DNA of 12,550 bases from Anaerolinea sp. (GCA_020720965.1 DYNS01000041.1:1-12550); one strand, 5' to 3'. Counted from the stretch's first letter, positions 1 through 7,421 are shown. Numbers and translations: made by a program. Notes: generated by a model not told the origin, from the sequence alone.

Positions 1-815
1 TGCTGCGCCGCCAGCGAACTAAAACCAACCCGAATGCCGGTATAAAGGCTGGGGGCAATTCCGTCCGGGTTCAGGTCGGGGTAGGAGGCGAGGGCGGCGT
101 TGGTATGCCCTGGCATATCAATCTCCGGCACAATGTTGATGTAGTGTTCCTGGGCAAAACTCACAATCTCGCGATATTCGGCTTGGGTGTAATAGCCGCC
201 AGGGTCGCCATTGACGGCGCTTTTTCCGCCATGCAGCGCCAGACGGGGCAGCGCCTCCACCATAATGCGCCAACCCTGGTCATCGCTCAGGTGCAGATGC
301 AGGGTGTTCATTTTGTAACGCGCCAGCAGTTGCAAAAGCCGCTTCACCGTCTCAACCGAAAAGAGATGCCGCGCCACGTCCAACATCATGCCCCGCCAGG
401 GATAACGAGGCTCATCTTCCAGGGTGCAGCAATCCACCTGCCAGGGGATGTTTTGAGGGGTGCTTGCTTCCACCTCCGTTGGCAGCATTTGCAGCAGAGT
501 TTGGGTGGCGTAAAAAAGCCCGGCGCAGGTTGGGGCTTCTAAGATGATTTGTTGAGGAGTGACCTGCACCCGGTAGGATTCTGGCTGGGAGAGGGTCTTC
601 TCCCGCCGAATGAAAATTCCCTCGCCGCCGATTCCTGCTCCCGTCAAAATGGGGAGGTCGAACCCGGTTGCGCGGCGCAGCGGGGCGGCGAGTTTGCCCG
701 CGAGGGTGAGAATCTCTGCATTTGGCTCGGAGATGTAAATCTTGCTCCCGGCTTGCAGGTGAAAAACGCCCTGCCGGGGCTGGTAAGTGAGGGGTTGGGG
801 GATGAGTGCAGGCAT
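1..815 (-). CDS. Beta-N-acetylhexosaminidase, glycoside hydrolase family 20 (3' part cut by the window edge)
   Basis: The reading frame runs from an ATG at 815 leftward off the window, giving 271 residues with no stop. GH20 enzymes release terminal GlcNAc or GalNAc from chitobiose, glycans or cell-wall fragments by substrate-assisted catalysis. Residues 1 to about 130 look like the small alpha/beta domain that precedes the barrel (GH20b). The TIM barrel starts near 135 with family hallmarks: PRYPWRGMMLDVARH (136-150), NTLHLHLSDDQGWRI (170-184) and VPEIDMPGHTNAAL (229-242). The catalytic Asp-Glu pair should lie further on, beyond the edge, so activity cannot be judged. No signal peptide is visible, so the enzyme is probably cytoplasmic and acts on imported oligosaccharides. 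The start is supported by an AAAGGA ribosome site about five bases upstream and a plausible promoter at 852-880. It is transcribed divergently from the FAD/Fe-S oxidoreductase. Family is certain; substrate is not. Confidence 0.93.
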   Translation of the reverse strand, partial: MPALIPQPLTYQPRQGVFHLQAGSKIYISEPNAEILTLAGKLAAPLRRATGFDLPILTGAGIGGEGIFIRREKTLSQPESYRVQVTPQQIILEAPTCAGLFYATQTLLQMLPTEVEASTPQNIPWQVDCCTLEDEPRYPWRGMMLDVARHLFSVETVKRLLQLLARYKMNTLHLHLSDDQGWRIMVEALPRLALHGGKSAVNGDPGGYYTQAEYREIVSFAQEHYINIVPEIDMPGHTNAALASYPDLNPDGIAPSLYTGIRVGFSSLAAQ

Positions 816-850
816 GGTTTCCTTTGGAGGAGGCTTGGCTTGGCTCCCGC

Positions 851-880
851 TATAATAAGCCCCATCGCGTCTTTTGTGAA
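851..880. promoter_or_regulatory. Overlapping divergent promoters
   Basis: The 77-base gap between the two divergent genes holds back-to-back promoter elements. On the minus strand, TTCACA (880-875), a 17-base spacer and TATTAT (857-852) form a good sigma-70-type promoter, about 37 bases before the hexosaminidase ATG. On the plus strand a perfect TATAAT lies at 851-856, about 37 bases before the GTG at 893, but with no convincing -35 at the right distance. The two -10 boxes share five base pairs, so only one polymerase could occupy them at a time. Inferred from sequence only. Confidence 0.5.
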
Positions 881-892
881 AGGACATTTTTT

Positions 893-3868
893 GTGAACCC
901 CCTCTCTCCCGACCTTGTCGCCGCGCTTCAGCCCCACTTTCGCGGCCAAATCCGCACCGACCGCGCCACCCGCACCCTTTATGCCACCGATGCCAGCATT
1001 TACCAGCAAGACCCCCTCGGCGTAGCCATCCCCACCAACCAGGATGACCTGCAAGCCGCCGTAGAATTTGCCGCCCGGCATCGCATTCCCATTTTGCCAC
1101 GCGGCTCCGGCTCCTCTTTGGCGGGGCAGGCAATTGGCAACGCCCTCATTTTGGATGTCTCCCGTTATCTGGATACGATTCTGGAAATAAACCCCGAAGC
1201 CCAAACCGCCACAGTCGAACCGGGAGTCATCCTCGCCCATCTCAATCGTGCCGCTGCCAGGCATGGCTTGCAATTCGGTCCAGACCCCGCCTCGGCAGAA
1301 CGCGCCACCCTGGGCGGGGTGATAGGCAACAACGCCACCGGTGCCCATTCCATCCTCTACGGCATGAGCGCAGACCATCTCCTCGCCGCCGATGTCCTCA
1401 TGTGGGACGGCTCGCCTGCCCGTTGGGGCGAGCTGAACCCCAGCGCCCTGCCCCAAACCGGTGTTTTTGGCGGCTTTGCCCAGGATACTCTTGAGATTCG
1501 CAGGCGTTACGAGCAGGCAATCCGCGCCGGGTGGGTTAAATCCTGGCGCAACTCGGCAGGTTATCGCCTCAACTACCTGCTGCCTTTCTCGCCCACCCGC
1601 CCCCCGCAGTGGGTTGGCGCTCACTACCCCGCCAACTTGCCTCCCGGCGCTTTTAACCTGGCGCCTCTACTCGCTGGCTCGGAGGGGACTCTGGCAGTCT
1701 TTCAGCGCCTCACCCTGCGCCTTGTTCGCAAACCCGCTCACAGCGTGCTGATTGTCCTGCCCTACCCCAGCATCGCCGCCGCCGCCGATGACGTCCCTCG
1801 CTTGCTGGAAACATCCCCCTCGGCGGTGGAACTCATCCCCCAAATGCTCATAGACCTTGCCCGGCAAGTCCCCGCCTATGCCGCCCAAATGGACTTTGTG
1901 CAAGGCAGCCCCGCCGCCCTGCTCGTTGTGGAATATTCCGGGGCAGACCCAGCCCTTTTGCGCAAACAAGCCCTCGCCCTGGGCAAAGACCTCTACCTGG
2001 CAGAAAACGCCTCCGCCCAGGCTCGCATTTGGAACGTGCGTAAGGTCGGCTTAGGCATCTTCGATTCGCGCCCCGCCGAAACCCGCCCGGTTGCCTTCAT
2101 CGAAGACTGCGCCATCCCTGCCGAGCGCCTGGGTGACTTCGTGCGTGGTGTGGAGCAGATTTTGAAGCAGCGCCAGACCACCGCCGCCTTTTACGCGCAT
2201 GCCTCGGCAGGCTGCCTGCACATTCGCCCCTTGCTCAACCTGCACACCTCCGCCGGAAAAAACGACCTGCGCGCCATTGCCGAACAAACCCTCGCCCTCA
2301 CCCTGCGCCTGGGCGGAGCCATGTCCAGTGAACACGGCGATGGCATTGCCCGCTCGGAGTGGATGGAGCGCACCTACGGTGTAGAACTGATGCAAGCCTT
2401 TGCCGCCCTCAAACATGCCGCCGACCCGCACAACCTGCTCAACCCTGGCAAAATTCTCCAAGCCCCGCGCATGGACACGCACCTGCGCTATGACCCGCCC
2501 TATCAGCCCCAGGCATGGCAGCCCGTGTTGGATTTCTCCAACCAGGGCGGGCTAACCGCCGCCATAGAGCAGTGCAACGGGCAGGGCGTATGCCGCAAAA
2601 GCGGCGGAGTCATGTGTCCCTCCTTTCAGGCAAGCCGCGAAGAAAAACACTCCACCCGGGGGCGCGCCAACCTACTGCGTGCCTTCATCACCTCCAGCCG
2701 CCTCGCCCCACCCAACGCTACCCTGCAAGACGTGCGCGAAGCCCTGGATTTATGCCTCGCCTGCAAGGGCTGCAAATCCGAATGTCCAAGCCGGGTGGAT
2801 ATGGCGAAGTTGAAATATGAATTTCAGAACTTTTACTATCGTAATCACCCCCGCCCCCTGCGTGACTATCTCTTTGGCTACATCAACCAACTCGCCCCCC
2901 TCGGCGCTCCCTTTGGTGCGGTCATCAACTTGCTAAGCAGCCAGGCGCTTACCCGGCGACTGGTCAGCCTGCTCGGCATTGAAGCCCGCCGCGCCCTTCC
3001 GCGCTACGCTCCCCCCGTCCCTACCTCCCGCGCCCGCACATCGGCGGCACCGGCTGTCATCCTCCTGCCAGATACCTTCACCCGCTACTTCGAGCCGGAA
3101 ATAGAAGCCTCTGCCCGACAAGTCCTTGCCGCCTGCCACATCACCCCTCTCAGCCTGCCCTTGCTCGGCGCAGGGCGCACCCTGCTCTCCAAAGGATTCC
3201 TGCAAGCCGCTCGCGCCCATCTCAGCCGCCTACTGGACGAAATCCAACGCCTAGACCCGGCAGGCAGCCTCCCGGTCATTGGCATAGAACCCTCCGAAAT
3301 TTACACCCTGCGAGACGAGCTGCAAGATTTACTGCCACAACGCCGTGCCGAAACCCAAGCCCTCGCCGCCCGCTCCTGGCTGATGGAAGAATACCTCATC
3401 CGCCCCGCCCCTGGCGAGAATCAACCTCGCCTGGCAGCCCTCGCCTCCCCAAAATCCGCTACCGTCTCCTCCGAACTCCGCTTCCAAAATCCGTTGCCAA
3501 AATCCGTTTCCCTGCACGGACACTGCTACCAAAAAGCCCAACCCCCCGCCGCCGATGGCTACCCGGTGGGTCAGGAAGCCTCCGCCGCCCTGCTGCGCCT
3601 ACTCGGTTACGAGGTGGAAATCATCCCCTCTGGCTGCTGCGGCATGGCGGGCGCTTTTGGCTACGAAAAAGAACACTATCACCTTTCCATGCAGGTTGGT
3701 GAGCAGATTCTTTTTCCGCACCTGCGCCACGCTCAGGCGCTAAACCCCGCTTTGCAAGTCGCCGCCCCTGGCACTTCTTGCCGCTCTCAAATTGCGGATG
3801 GCGTCGCCATGCAAGCCCAGCACCCCATTGTGCTGGCTGCCGCCTGCCTTCTCAGGGCAGTAGAGTGA
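893..3868 (+). CDS. FAD- and Fe-S-dependent D-2-hydroxyacid dehydrogenase, YdiJ-type
   Basis: This 991-residue flavoprotein oxidises a D-2-hydroxyacid and passes electrons through Fe-S centres to an unknown acceptor. E. coli YdiJ (about 1018 residues), reported as a D-2-hydroxyglutarate dehydrogenase, has the same layout. Residues about 40-270 are the FAD-binding PCMH domain (PRGSGSSLAGQ 69-79, GGVIGNNATGAHS 141-153, GSEGTLA near 262). The FAD-oxidase C-terminal domain follows, with H436, H443 and E480 (SSEHGDG), which match the metal-ligand pattern of D-2-hydroxyglutarate dehydrogenases. Fe-S ligands follow: C561, C567, C575, then CxxCxxCxxxCP at 621-632. The C-terminal CCG region keeps HGHC (C878), GCCGMAG (C915, C916) and GTSCRSQI (C963), but an earlier CCG motif has lost its cysteines (GAGR 759-762, EPSE 799-802). 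I chose GTG at 893 because AAAGGA lies eight bases upstream; a longer frame from 806 would run into the hexosaminidase start and across the promoter. The exact substrate is inferred. Confidence 0.88.
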   Translation: MNPLSPDLVAALQPHFRGQIRTDRATRTLYATDASIYQQDPLGVAIPTNQDDLQAAVEFAARHRIPILPRGSGSSLAGQAIGNALILDVSRYLDTILEINPEAQTATVEPGVILAHLNRAAARHGLQFGPDPASAERATLGGVIGNNATGAHSILYGMSADHLLAADVLMWDGSPARWGELNPSALPQTGVFGGFAQDTLEIRRRYEQAIRAGWVKSWRNSAGYRLNYLLPFSPTRPPQWVGAHYPANLPPGAFNLAPLLAGSEGTLAVFQRLTLRLVRKPAHSVLIVLPYPSIAAAADDVPRLLETSPSAVELIPQMLIDLARQVPAYAAQMDFVQGSPAALLVVEYSGADPALLRKQALALGKDLYLAENASAQARIWNVRKVGLGIFDSRPAETRPVAFIEDCAIPAERLGDFVRGVEQILKQRQTTAAFYAHASAGCLHIRPLLNLHTSAGKNDLRAIAEQTLALTLRLGGAMSSEHGDGIARSEWMERTYGVELMQAFAALKHAADPHNLLNPGKILQAPRMDTHLRYDPPYQPQAWQPVLDFSNQGGLTAAIEQCNGQGVCRKSGGVMCPSFQASREEKHSTRGRANLLRAFITSSRLAPPNATLQDVREALDLCLACKGCKSECPSRVDMAKLKYEFQNFYYRNHPRPLRDYLFGYINQLAPLGAPFGAVINLLSSQALTRRLVSLLGIEARRALPRYAPPVPTSRARTSAAPAVILLPDTFTRYFEPEIEASARQVLAACHITPLSLPLLGAGRTLLSKGFLQAARAHLSRLLDEIQRLDPAGSLPVIGIEPSEIYTLRDELQDLLPQRRAETQALAARSWLMEEYLIRPAPGENQPRLAALASPKSATVSSELRFQNPLPKSVSLHGHCYQKAQPPAADGYPVGQEASAALLRLLGYEVEIIPSGCCGMAGAFGYEKEHYHLSMQVGEQILFPHLRHAQALNPALQVAAPGTSCRSQIADGVAMQAQHPIVLAAACLLRAVE

Positions 3869-4772
3869 GGGGGATGCTGTAGAGATATGCCATCCCGCTG
3901 ATGCGGTCGTCCGCTTGGCGCAGGGTCAGGCGGACGGGGGTGGCTTCGCGCACCTCATAGGGTAGCGAGGCGGTGAAGGGTTCGTACACATCGCCGCCGG
4001 GGGGAATTTGTAACAGCCGCGAGCCGACTATGATGCCTCTGGCGTTATACAGTTCCAAAATGAGAGGGGTTTGGTTGATGGGTTTGTATTCTCCGGTGAC
4101 GATGAGTTCGCCGCCGCTTACTTCCTGCCCTGCCTGCGGATAGCGCAGGGCGATTCTTTCTTTGGCTTCGTAGGCGGGGGTCAGTTGGTTCTCGCCTACC
4201 GAGAGCAGCAGCAGGCGCACCGAGTTGAAGGCTTGCAGGTTGCCTTCGGGGTCGTAGGTGCTTATTTGCAGGCGGGCAACCTCGGCGGCGGCGCTAATTT
4301 CAAAGTTTATTTTTTCTTCCACCCTGGTAAAGTAGCCGATGTTGGAGGTCGTTTTGAAGACTTTTCGGTAAAGCTCGCGCCCGTCTTCGCCGAGGAGTTC
4401 GATGCGGGTTGTGCCGGTGTAGTACGGGTCTATGTGGGCGATGAATTGCAGCGGGCTAACGATGCGCGACATCGGTCCGGGGGTGACGATGCGTAGGGCG
4501 ATGCGCTCGAAGTTGAGGGTGGGGGTAAGGCTGGGGAATGGCTGGTCTTGAGGTGTGGCAGTGAAGGATAGGCTGGGTGTGGCGGTGATTGGGTTTAGCG
4601 GGGGCAGGGTGGCGGTGGGGTCGTTTTGTGCTTGGGTGGGCAACAGGGTTGGTTGCGCGGGCGTTGCCGAAGGGTTGACGGGTGTGGCTGCGTCACTTTT
4701 CTCCTGCCATTGGCAACTGCCAAGCAGCAGGGTAGCGAGGAGGATAAGGAGAGTGGGGAAGGTGCGGCGCAT
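3852..4772 (-). CDS. Putative lipoprotein with Thr/Pro linker and two similar beta domains
   Basis: This 306-residue protein has a lipoprotein signal peptide: MRR, a hydrophobic stretch and the lipobox LGSC, with the lipidated cysteine at residue 20. Residues 21 to about 86 form a low-complexity linker rich in Thr, Pro, Ala and Gln (repeated TATP and TPT), a tether type common on Chloroflexota surface proteins. Two segments of about 100 residues then begin with the same ERIALR (89-94 and 205-210) and continue with beta-rich sequence. Each resembles a Gmad2-like, immunoglobulin-type fold (pattern P-x-G-x-x-V-S-x-L), though this is only an impression. No catalytic motif is seen, so a cell-surface binding role is a guess. 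The signal peptide fixes the start, yet no Shine-Dalgarno sequence precedes it and a terminator hairpin lies just upstream. A frame that stays open upstream to 5492 is antisense shadow. The 3' end overlaps the convergent flavoprotein gene by 17 bases. Confidence 0.82.
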   Translation of the reverse strand: MRRTFPTLLILLATLLLGSCQWQEKSDAATPVNPSATPAQPTLLPTQAQNDPTATLPPLNPITATPSLSFTATPQDQPFPSLTPTLNFERIALRIVTPGPMSRIVSPLQFIAHIDPYYTGTTRIELLGEDGRELYRKVFKTTSNIGYFTRVEEKINFEISAAAEVARLQISTYDPEGNLQAFNSVRLLLLSVGENQLTPAYEAKERIALRYPQAGQEVSGGELIVTGEYKPINQTPLILELYNARGIIVGSRLLQIPPGGDVYEPFTASLPYEVREATPVRLTLRQADDRISGMAYLYSIPLTLLP

Positions 4773-4780
4773 GGGATATA

Positions 4781-4814
4781 AAAAAAAGAAGGGCGGGCTG
4801 TTTTCAGCCCGCCC
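4781..4814 (-). terminator. Intrinsic terminator after the M32 carboxypeptidase gene
   Basis: A perfect 10-bp stem (GGGCGGGCTG at 4791-4800 and its complement at 4805-4814) closes a four-base loop. Read on the minus strand it is followed by TTCTTTTTTTT, a textbook U-tract. It begins eight bases after the carboxypeptidase stop. The T-rich stretch ends only about eight bases before the lipoprotein ATG at 4772, so any transcript reading through carries this hairpin right at the start of the next gene. Confidence 0.9.
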
Positions 4815-4822
4815 TCCTGGTT

Positions 4823-6325
4823 TTAGATGCCGTAAATGGCGTTGTATTTGCCGGTGAGGTAGCCCAGGTAGGCGGTGGGGTCTATTTTGCTGCCGGTAAC
4901 GCGCTGAACGAGTTCCTGCGGTTCGTATTTGCGCCCGTGCTGGTGAATTTTGATGCGCATGAAGGAGAGCAGGGAGGAGAAGTCGCCGGAGCGCATTTTC
5001 TCGTCTATGTCTGGTTCTACGCTTTTGAATTTTTCCCATAACTGGGCAGAGATGAGGTTGCCCAGGGCGTAGGTGGAGAAGTAGCCCAACATGCCGCCAG
5101 ACCAGTGTACGTCTTGCAGCACGCCTTTGGCATCGTTGGGTGGGGTAAGCCCCAGGTACTCTTCCATTTTGGCGTTCCAGAGGGCGGGCAGGTCGCGGAT
5201 GGCGACTTTGCCTTCCAGCATGGCGATTTCCAACTCCAGCCTTAGCATGATGTGCAGGTTGTAGGTGGCTTCGTCTGCCTCTACGCGGATGAGGGACGGC
5301 TCCACTTTGTTGATGCCGCGATAGAACTGTTCCACGCTGACGTTGCCCAACTGGCTGGGGAAGCGTTTTTGCAGTTTGGGGTAGAAGTGCTGCCAGAAGG
5401 GCAGCGAGCGCCCGACCAGGTTTTCCCACATCCGGCTCTGCGATTCGTGGATGCCGAGGGATGCCCCGCCTTCCAGCGCGGTGCGGTTCCAAACGGAGCC
5501 GACTCCCTGCTCGTACAGGGCGTGACCGGTCTCGTGCATGGTGCCAAAAAGCAGGGCGTAGGGCAGGTCTGATACCCAGCGGGTGGTGATGCGGACATCG
5601 TCCGCGCTGAAACTGGTGGTGAAGGGGTGGGCGGAGTTATCTTGCCGTCCGCGCTGCCAGTCGTAGCCAAAGGCGGAGGCGACTTCTACGCTGAAGTCCC
5701 ACATGCCTTTTTCGTCATATTCCAGGTGCATAAACGAGTCTTCCACCTGTGGGCGCTCGCTAATGGCGCGGATGAGTTCCACCTGTTGGGGGCGCAGTTG
5801 GTTGAAGATTGTCTGCACGTCTGCGGTTTTCATGCCGGGTTCAAACAGGTCCAGCAGGGTGTCGTAGGGGTGTTCGGCGGGGGGGAAGAAGGTGACGTAG
5901 CGCTGAGCGAGTTCCACCACTTTTTCCAGGTGGGGTTGAAAAATGGAAAAGTCGCTTTTGGCGCGGGCTTCTGCCCATGCCTGATGGGCTACGGCGGTGA
6001 CTTGGGCTTGCTCTACAATAAAGTCTGCCGGGACGAGGGTGGCGCGGTCGTAGTCTTTGGCGGTGACGCTGATGACGCGGTATTCTTCCGAGTCGGCATC
6101 CAGGTTGGGCAGCTCGGCTTTAAGTTCTTGCAGGAGTTTGCCGGTTTCATCGGCGGTGAACTTCTCGTGGGAGATTTTGCCGAGGGTTGCCAGCATGTTG
6201 CCGTGCTCTTGGGCGGCTCCTTCGGGCATGTAAACCTGCTGGTCCCAGCCGATGAGGGCGGCGGCGTGGTTCAGGTCTGCAATTTCTGCCATGCGTTCTT
6301 TAAGGGCGTTATAGGCTTCGTTCAT
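4823..6325 (-). CDS. Metallocarboxypeptidase, peptidase family M32 (carboxypeptidase Taq type)
   Basis: This 500-residue cytoplasmic zinc enzyme removes C-terminal amino acids from peptides and has the normal family length. The zinc-binding HETGH lies at 264-268 (catalytic Glu265), with the third ligand Glu294 in HESQ at 293-296. Other M32 signatures are present: HPFTTSFS at 233-240, IRVEAD at 346-351 and GVLQDVHW at 401-408. The N-terminal helical part (MNEAYNALKERMAEI onward) is also typical, and there is no signal peptide. The ATG at 6325 has AGGAG nine bases upstream. It is the second gene of a unit with the SerA-like dehydrogenase, 23 bases downstream of that gene's stop, and is closed by a strong terminator at 4781-4814. 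Nothing in the sequence ties the peptidase to the dehydrogenase function, so the pairing may be simple housekeeping. All key residues are present, so it should be active. Confidence 0.96.
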   Translation of the reverse strand: MNEAYNALKERMAEIADLNHAAALIGWDQQVYMPEGAAQEHGNMLATLGKISHEKFTADETGKLLQELKAELPNLDADSEEYRVISVTAKDYDRATLVPADFIVEQAQVTAVAHQAWAEARAKSDFSIFQPHLEKVVELAQRYVTFFPPAEHPYDTLLDLFEPGMKTADVQTIFNQLRPQQVELIRAISERPQVEDSFMHLEYDEKGMWDFSVEVASAFGYDWQRGRQDNSAHPFTTSFSADDVRITTRWVSDLPYALLFGTMHETGHALYEQGVGSVWNRTALEGGASLGIHESQSRMWENLVGRSLPFWQHFYPKLQKRFPSQLGNVSVEQFYRGINKVEPSLIRVEADEATYNLHIMLRLELEIAMLEGKVAIRDLPALWNAKMEEYLGLTPPNDAKGVLQDVHWSGGMLGYFSTYALGNLISAQLWEKFKSVEPDIDEKMRSGDFSSLLSFMRIKIHQHGRKYEPQELVQRVTGSKIDPTAYLGYLTGKYNAIYGI

Positions 6326-6348
6326 GTAGTTTGTCTCCTGAGGTTGGT

Positions 6349-7284
6349 TTAGGCGACCTTCCAGCGCAGGTCTTTGCCTTGCAGAGCGGCGAGGACTTCG
6401 CTGGCAATGTCTTCGGCGGCGCGGGTTTGGGCTTCGGCGGTTTGGGCGCCGATGTGCGGGGTGCAGATGACGCGGGGATGGGCTACCAGGTCGGTGAGTC
6501 CGGGCGGTTCGGTGGCAAAGACATCCAGCCCGGCGGCGGCAACTTTTCCGCTTTGCAGGGCTTGCAGCAGGGCGGCTTCGTCTATCACGCCGCCGCGTGC
6601 GGCGCAGACGAGGCGGACTCCATCTTTCATTTGGGCGATGCTTTCGGCGTTAATCATGCCTTTGCTTTGGGGGTTGAGGGGGATGTGCATGGTGATGAAG
6701 TCGGACTGGGCGAGGAGTTCTTCCAGCGAGACGGCTTCGCCCCCGCGTTTGGCAATTTCTTCGGCGGGGAGCAGGGGGTCGTAGCCGAGGATTTTCATGC
6801 CAAAGGCGGCGGCGCGTTTGCCCGTTTCCGAGCCGATGCGCCCAAAGCCGATAACACCCAGGGTTTTTCCGTACAGTTCTACACCTTCCAACTCTTTCTT
6901 AATCCACTTTCCGGCTTTCATGGTGGCGTCGGCGCGGGGAATTTCCCGGCAGACGGCGAGCAGAAGCCCAAACGCCAGTTCCGCTACGGCGACTGTGGTG
7001 GCGATGGGGGCGTTGACGACTGTGACTCCGTGCGCTTTGGCGGCGTTCAGGTCAATATTGTCCACGCCCACCCCGGCACGCCCAACGACCTTCAGGTTGG
7101 GGGCTGCCTCAAGGACGGAGGGGGTTACTTTGGTGCGCCCGCGCACGATGATGGCATCGTATTCCGGGGCAATTTGCAGCAACTCCTCGGCGCTGATGCC
7201 GTTTTTGTCGTCTGCTTGGGCAAAGGGGCGTAACAGGTCGAAGGCGCTTGCATCCAGACCATCGGTGACAAGGATTTTGTACAT
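6349..7284 (-). CDS. serA: D-3-phosphoglycerate dehydrogenase-like 2-hydroxyacid dehydrogenase (short form, no ACT domain)
   Basis: This 311-residue NAD-dependent D-isomer 2-hydroxyacid dehydrogenase probably oxidises 3-phosphoglycerate to phosphohydroxypyruvate in serine synthesis. The substrate-domain motif GRAGVGVDNID is at 68-78 and the Rossmann GFGRIG at 146-151. The catalytic triad is Arg230 (ARGG), Glu259 (ATEPP) and His277 (CTPHIGAQT). It stops after the catalytic core and lacks the intervening and ACT regulatory domains, so serine feedback through ACT is not expected. The loop usually like NxPxGNxxSAAE in phosphoglycerate dehydrogenases reads NAPIATTVAVAE here (91-102), so another 2-oxoacid is possible. 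No serC or serB is in the window. The ATG at 7284 has AGGAG about ten bases upstream and a TACAAT box at 7330-7335. It is the first gene of a two-gene unit with the M32 peptidase. The family is certain; the serA assignment is likely but not proven. Confidence 0.85.
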   Translation of the reverse strand: MYKILVTDGLDASAFDLLRPFAQADDKNGISAEELLQIAPEYDAIIVRGRTKVTPSVLEAAPNLKVVGRAGVGVDNIDLNAAKAHGVTVVNAPIATTVAVAELAFGLLLAVCREIPRADATMKAGKWIKKELEGVELYGKTLGVIGFGRIGSETGKRAAAFGMKILGYDPLLPAEEIAKRGGEAVSLEELLAQSDFITMHIPLNPQSKGMINAESIAQMKDGVRLVCAARGGVIDEAALLQALQSGKVAAAGLDVFATEPPGLTDLVAHPRVICTPHIGAQTAEAQTRAAEDIASEVLAALQGKDLRWKVA

Positions 7285-7329
7285 GGGAAAGGTTCTCCTA
7301 TTGGTTGCAAAAGAGGCTTGAGGGGCTAA

Positions 7330-7335
7330 ATTGTA
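7330..7335 (-). promoter_or_regulatory. Probable -10 box of the serA-M32 unit
   Basis: TACAAT, read on the minus strand at 7335-7330, differs from the consensus by one base and would start a transcript about 40 bases before the ATG at 7284. The -35 region is poor (GTTTTA at 17-base spacing), so an activator or another sigma factor may be needed, or the call may be wrong. The 146-base gap 7285-7430 otherwise holds only the ribosome site and the terminator of the exporter operon. Confidence 0.4.
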
Positions 7336-7389
7336 CTCCAGTTTTCGGGTGGTAAAACTTGTTTAGACAACGCCGCAGAAGGTGGCAAC

Positions 7390-7421
7390 AAAAAACGGGT
7401 GCGGCTGCCGCACCCGTTTTT
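7390..7421 (-). terminator. Intrinsic terminator of the ABC exporter operon
   Basis: A 10-bp perfect stem (ACGGGTGCGG at 7395-7404 with its complement at 7408-7417) closes a three-base loop. It is flanked by an A-run at 7390-7395 and a T-run at 7417-7421, so it could work in both directions. On the minus strand it starts about ten bases after the permease stop at 7431, which marks it as the end of the three-gene operon. No plus-strand gene ends here. Confidence 0.9.

Noticed and set aside
806..892. An upstream ATG at 806 that would lengthen the flavoprotein by 29 residues
   Set aside because: It would cross the likely promoter and overlap the hexosaminidase start. The GTG at 893 has a well-spaced AAAGGA and fits the family N-terminus.
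644..1624. Long minus-strand open frame opposite the flavoprotein
   Set aside because: Gly/Ala-rich shadow of a C-rich gene, with no recognisable domain and no credible start context.
3871..3896. Six-bp hairpin GGGATG/CATCCC near the convergent gene ends
   Set aside because: Large loop, short stem and no T-tract, so it is not a convincing terminator.
4773..5492. A 546-residue minus-strand open frame continuing the lipoprotein frame upstream to 5492
   Set aside because: The upstream part is Arg/Pro-rich low-quality sequence lying out of frame in the M32 peptidase gene, and it would bury the lipoprotein signal peptide.
5627..7233. Long plus-strand open frames opposite the M32 and SerA genes
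   Set aside because: Compositional shadows (Gly/Phe/Val-rich) of well-supported genes on the other strand.
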